Positions 14,523-16,664 of a DNA stretch of 16,664 bases are shown in pieces. The stretch's first letter is position 1, and every line of letters starts with the position of its first letter. The position numbers and the translations under genes are program-made. A model generated the notes under the pieces. The model was not told where the DNA came from. It did no database searches and saw only the letters and a list, made by a program, of their open reading frames with translations. Source of the DNA: Lachnospiraceae bacterium (lineage in GTDB: Bacteria > Bacillota > Clostridia > Lachnospirales > Lachnospiraceae); the NCBI GenBank assembly GCA_021153325.1, contig JAGKTQ010000041.1, forward strand, positions 1 to 16,664. The letters run 5' to 3'.

Positions 14523-16472
14523 TTACATTCTGTTAAGTTCATTAAATTTATCTTTCAGTTCGTCAGCTACTTCGCCGATCATCGTTGCAGAAGCGGCAAT
14601 TTCCTCTGTACTTGCTGCCAGATTGCTGATTCTTTCATTTACATTATCAACAACTTCCATCAACCGGTCTGCCTCACCTGCCAAAAGATTCATTGCAGCA
14701 ACGATCTCATCTTTGTTCTTATTGCTGTCTAAAGCAGTATTTCTACTGGATTCACTCAAATTCTTGATCTCATCTGCAACTACAGCAAATCCTTTTCCTG
14801 CTGTGCCCGCTCTTGCTGCCTCGATAGATGCATTCAAAGATAAGAGATTCGTCTGGCTTGCCACCTGTGTAATACTGTTATTGTTGCTTTCCAACTGTCC
14901 TAAAAGATTATTGATCGTCTCAAAGGAAGCTTTCATATTCTCACAGAAGTTTACAACATCTGCCATAGCACTGCTGATATTGCTGCTTTCTTCTGCATTG
15001 TTGTTATTACCATTGACCATTTCAGAAATAGAAACATTCAAAGTTGAAAAATCTTCATTCGCCTCTTCGACCATCGTTCTGATCTTCTTTTGGCTCTCTA
15101 CGATTTCTTTATTCTTTTCTTCCATTTCTGTAGAGATTTCTTTGATTTCCGCTTTTTCTTTTTCCATCGTATCTTTTACATAATGGATACAGTTCTCCGG
15201 AATATTACATCCATTATGGATTGCAGTTGCCATATTTTCACAAGCGGCATAACCGCATGCACTACAGTTGATCGTTCTGGATTGTTTTGTCTCTTTATAC
15301 ATGGAGTTAAAGATAGCATCCAATTCTTTCTGACTTGGCTGCAAAATTTCTTTGCCTGCAGACTTATCCGTATATTTACGGATGAAATCGTTCAGATCCA
15401 ATGCTTTGAACTGACGATTCAATGCAGCAAGACGTTTTTTCGGACTGCTGTGTGTCTGCCATGCGCTTCCTGGTTTGTTCTTTTTACTTGCAGCTTTGAT
15501 TTTTTGGATTTCATAAAGCGTATCTTCTGTTTTTGTTTTGCTTTCTTCAATTCCTGTTCCGTAAATACATCCTTGAGAACAATTAAGCGCATCTACCATA
15601 AACGGCAGTTCTTTCTTTCCTAATACTCTCTCTTTGTAATCCTCTAAGAAATGATATACATGCTTCTCCCCTTCGATCTGACGGACAAATAAATCTTCGC
15701 CACAGAACCAGTATACATTTTCTTTTAAGCCACCTGGCATCGGATAGATGGAACCAAGACCATATTCGATCTCATCGGATACCGGTTCCCCTTTAATATT
15801 ATTTTTACGAACGTATTCCATCAGATGCTCAAACGTAACATTATATGTAATATACCCCTGATTGTTCGGATCACTAATCTCAGATTTTTTTGCAATACAT
15901 GGACTGATAAACGCTAACTTGTCCGTAATATGCATATATTTTTTTGCATAAATTGCGGAACACATCATCGGGCTGTGTACCGGCATCAATCTCGGAATCA
16001 ATTCCGGAATATAACTTTCAATATAATTTACTACTGCCGGACAAGGCTGTGAAATCCCACCTGTAAAATTATTTTCTGTAATATATTTCACATATGCCCA
16101 TGTTGTAATATCTGCACCAAAGCTTACACTAATGATACGATTTACTCCTAGCTTTTTAAGACCTCCTAAAATACTCTTATACTCCCTAGGATAATTGGCT
16201 GCAAACGCCGGAGCAAGTAAAAGAGAAATCTTTTCCCCTTTCTTTAAATCTTCAAAGAACTGTTCCGTATCATCATTGAAGCTTCTTGCACCATGCTCAC
16301 ATGCATCAAAACACGATCCACAGCCAATACATTTTTCCGGATCAACCTCAATTACAGATTTTCCATCTCTCTCGCTTGCTTTATTTGCGGTCATTACCGG
16401 ACAAACTGAAATACATTTATTGCATCCAATGCAATTTTCATTTGTATACACCAATCCTTGCTTTTCTGTCAT
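14523..16472 (-). CDS. Cytoplasmic [FeFe]-hydrogenase-like / methyl-accepting chemotaxis fusion sensor
   Basis: A 649-residue soluble protein. Order: two ferredoxin [4Fe-4S] motifs (Cys14,17,20,24 and Cys48,51,54,58); an [FeFe]-hydrogenase large-subunit domain (~75-315) with all four H-cluster cysteines, Cys144 (Q-P-C-P), Cys192 (S-P-C-I-A-K-K-S-E), Cys298 and Cys302 (N-C-S-Q-G-C); a linker; a further Fe-S motif C-S-A-C-G-Y-A-A-C (403-411) with Cys422/428; a coiled coil (~433-475); and a chemoreceptor signalling hairpin (~540-575, I-E-A-A-R-A-G-T-A-G-K-G-F-A-V-V-A) with flanking helices. There is no transmembrane segment or signal peptide. The catalytic-site Cys and Met of true hydrogenases are replaced (Pro143, Ser190), as expected for a sensor-like member. 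Likely role: report hydrogen or redox state to a CheA/CheW-type pathway (inference). The ATG at 16472 has AGGAGG nine bases upstream; a GTG three bases earlier is possible. Confidence 0.9.
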   Translation of the reverse strand: MTEKQGLVYTNENCIGCNKCISVCPVMTANKASERDGKSVIEVDPEKCIGCGSCFDACEHGARSFNDDTEQFFEDLKKGEKISLLLAPAFAANYPREYKSILGGLKKLGVNRIISVSFGADITTWAYVKYITENNFTGGISQPCPAVVNYIESYIPELIPRLMPVHSPMMCSAIYAKKYMHITDKLAFISPCIAKKSEISDPNNQGYITYNVTFEHLMEYVRKNNIKGEPVSDEIEYGLGSIYPMPGGLKENVYWFCGEDLFVRQIEGEKHVYHFLEDYKERVLGKKELPFMVDALNCSQGCIYGTGIEESKTKTEDTLYEIQKIKAASKKNKPGSAWQTHSSPKKRLAALNRQFKALDLNDFIRKYTDKSAGKEILQPSQKELDAIFNSMYKETKQSRTINCSACGYAACENMATAIHNGCNIPENCIHYVKDTMEKEKAEIKEISTEMEEKNKEIVESQKKIRTMVEEANEDFSTLNVSISEMVNGNNNNAEESSNISSAMADVVNFCENMKASFETINNLLGQLESNNNSITQVASQTNLLSLNASIEAARAGTAGKGFAVVADEIKNLSESSRNTALDSNKNKDEIVAAMNLLAGEADRLMEVVDNVNERISNLAASTEEIAASATMIGEVADELKDKFNELNRM

Positions 16473-16515
16473 CACAAGCTTCCTCCTATCGTATTTTATA
16501 CAAAAGTGTTAATTT

Positions 16516-16544
16516 ATTATAACATACTTCTACAATTTTGTGCA
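16516..16544 (-). promoter_or_regulatory. Promoter of the hydrogenase-like chemoreceptor operon
   Basis: A perfect TATAAT with TG one base upstream (TGTTATAAT; -10 at 16516-16521) and TGCACA (16539-16544), 17 bases away, on the minus strand. Predicted start about 16509, leader about 37 bases. The -10 overlaps the stop codon of the possible upstream reading frame. Confidence 0.65.
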
Positions 16545-16664
16545 CTTCTTCTATGTTTTAGATAATATTTTTTTATTCTTATATCTATAGGTTTTGGAGG
16601 AATGAGAATTTGCTTAATTATTTCTGCTGTTTTTTCATCAAGTTCTCTTTGAATTATCTTATTA
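16517..16664 (-). CDS. Possible 3' end of an unidentified gene entering from the right edge
   Basis: The frame is open from the window edge for 48 codons to TAA at 16517-16519, in DNA rich enough in A and T that stops are expected more often. The product end is rich in Lys, Ile, Arg and Glu (for example Q-R-E-L-D-E-K-T-A-E-I-I-K and P-P-K-P-I-D-I-R-I-K-K-Y-Y). It matches no family I recognise. The main reason for doubt is the higher AT content than the other genes; it may be non-coding. If real, its stop codon overlaps the -10 of the downstream promoter and no terminator separates the two. Confidence 0.4.
   Translation of the reverse strand, partial: NKIIQRELDEKTAEIIKQILIPPKPIDIRIKKYYLKHRRSAQNCRSML

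Noticed and set aside
14413..15183. A 256-codon plus-strand open frame opposite the chemoreceptor and glycosyltransferase start
   Set aside because: It is antisense to the well-supported MCP helices, is extremely Ser/Leu-rich as expected from reverse reading of such coding DNA, and has no family resemblance.
16574..16664. GGAGG followed by ATG on the plus strand near 16598
   Set aside because: The frame ends after about 15 codons and the ribosome binding site is only one base from the ATG, so it is not a credible gene.
1..16664. Mobile element, phage or CRISPR content
   Set aside because: No transposase, integrase, terminal inverted repeats, target duplications or regularly spaced repeats were seen; gene content is ordinary chromosomal.

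Overview
The window looks like chromosomal DNA of a low-GC, anaerobic Firmicute, most likely Clostridia of the Lachnospiraceae type. The reasons are AT-rich intergenic DNA, strong AGGAGG-type ribosome binding sites, an ANTAR regulator directly behind type I glutamine synthetase, and a soluble iron-sulfur/hydrogenase-like protein fused to a chemoreceptor signalling module. The family assignment is inference; no rRNA or other species marker is present. All but one of the genes read leftwards on the minus strand. No tRNA, rRNA, insertion sequence, phage gene or CRISPR array was seen.

From right to left (direction of transcription): the right edge holds the possible 3' end of an unidentified gene. 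Next comes a two-gene unit: a cytoplasmic protein with two ferredoxin clusters, an [FeFe]-hydrogenase-like H-cluster domain, a further Fe-S motif, a coiled coil and a methyl-accepting chemotaxis signalling hairpin (14523-16472), followed 12 bases later by a family 2 glycosyltransferase with a helical-repeat tail. A textbook intrinsic terminator or attenuator hairpin then sits just in front of a small membrane protein (12980-13387). After a second small membrane protein (12370-12879) comes a tightly packed operon hisC - DUF368/popT - SAM methyltransferase - hslO - nadE (12227 down to 6711): histidine biosynthesis, polyprenyl-phosphate recycling, an unassigned methylation, redox-controlled chaperoning and NAD synthesis. 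It ends in a long bidirectional terminator shared with the only plus-strand gene (6186-6650), a membrane-anchored protein resembling a degenerate FMN-binding domain.

The left half holds glnA with a downstream ANTAR RNA-binding regulator (nitrogen assimilation and its probable control), dapF (lysine and peptidoglycan precursor), then an ECF sigma factor, a single-pass membrane protein placed as its anti-sigma factor, and a von Willebrand A lipoprotein (YfbK-like), closed by an intrinsic terminator at 117-155. At the far left edge a strong ribosome binding site and start codon mark the beginning of another minus-strand gene.

The most interesting object is the hydrogenase-like/chemoreceptor fusion. 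It keeps the four cysteines expected to hold the H-cluster [4Fe-4S] part but has lost the residues associated with fast catalysis, and it has no membrane segment. This is what a cytoplasmic hydrogen or redox sensor feeding a chemotaxis-type output would look like. Second-tier items are the hairpin that overlaps the reading frame at 13409-13437, the phosphorylation-blind receiver of the ANTAR protein, and the sigma/anti-sigma/vWA module.
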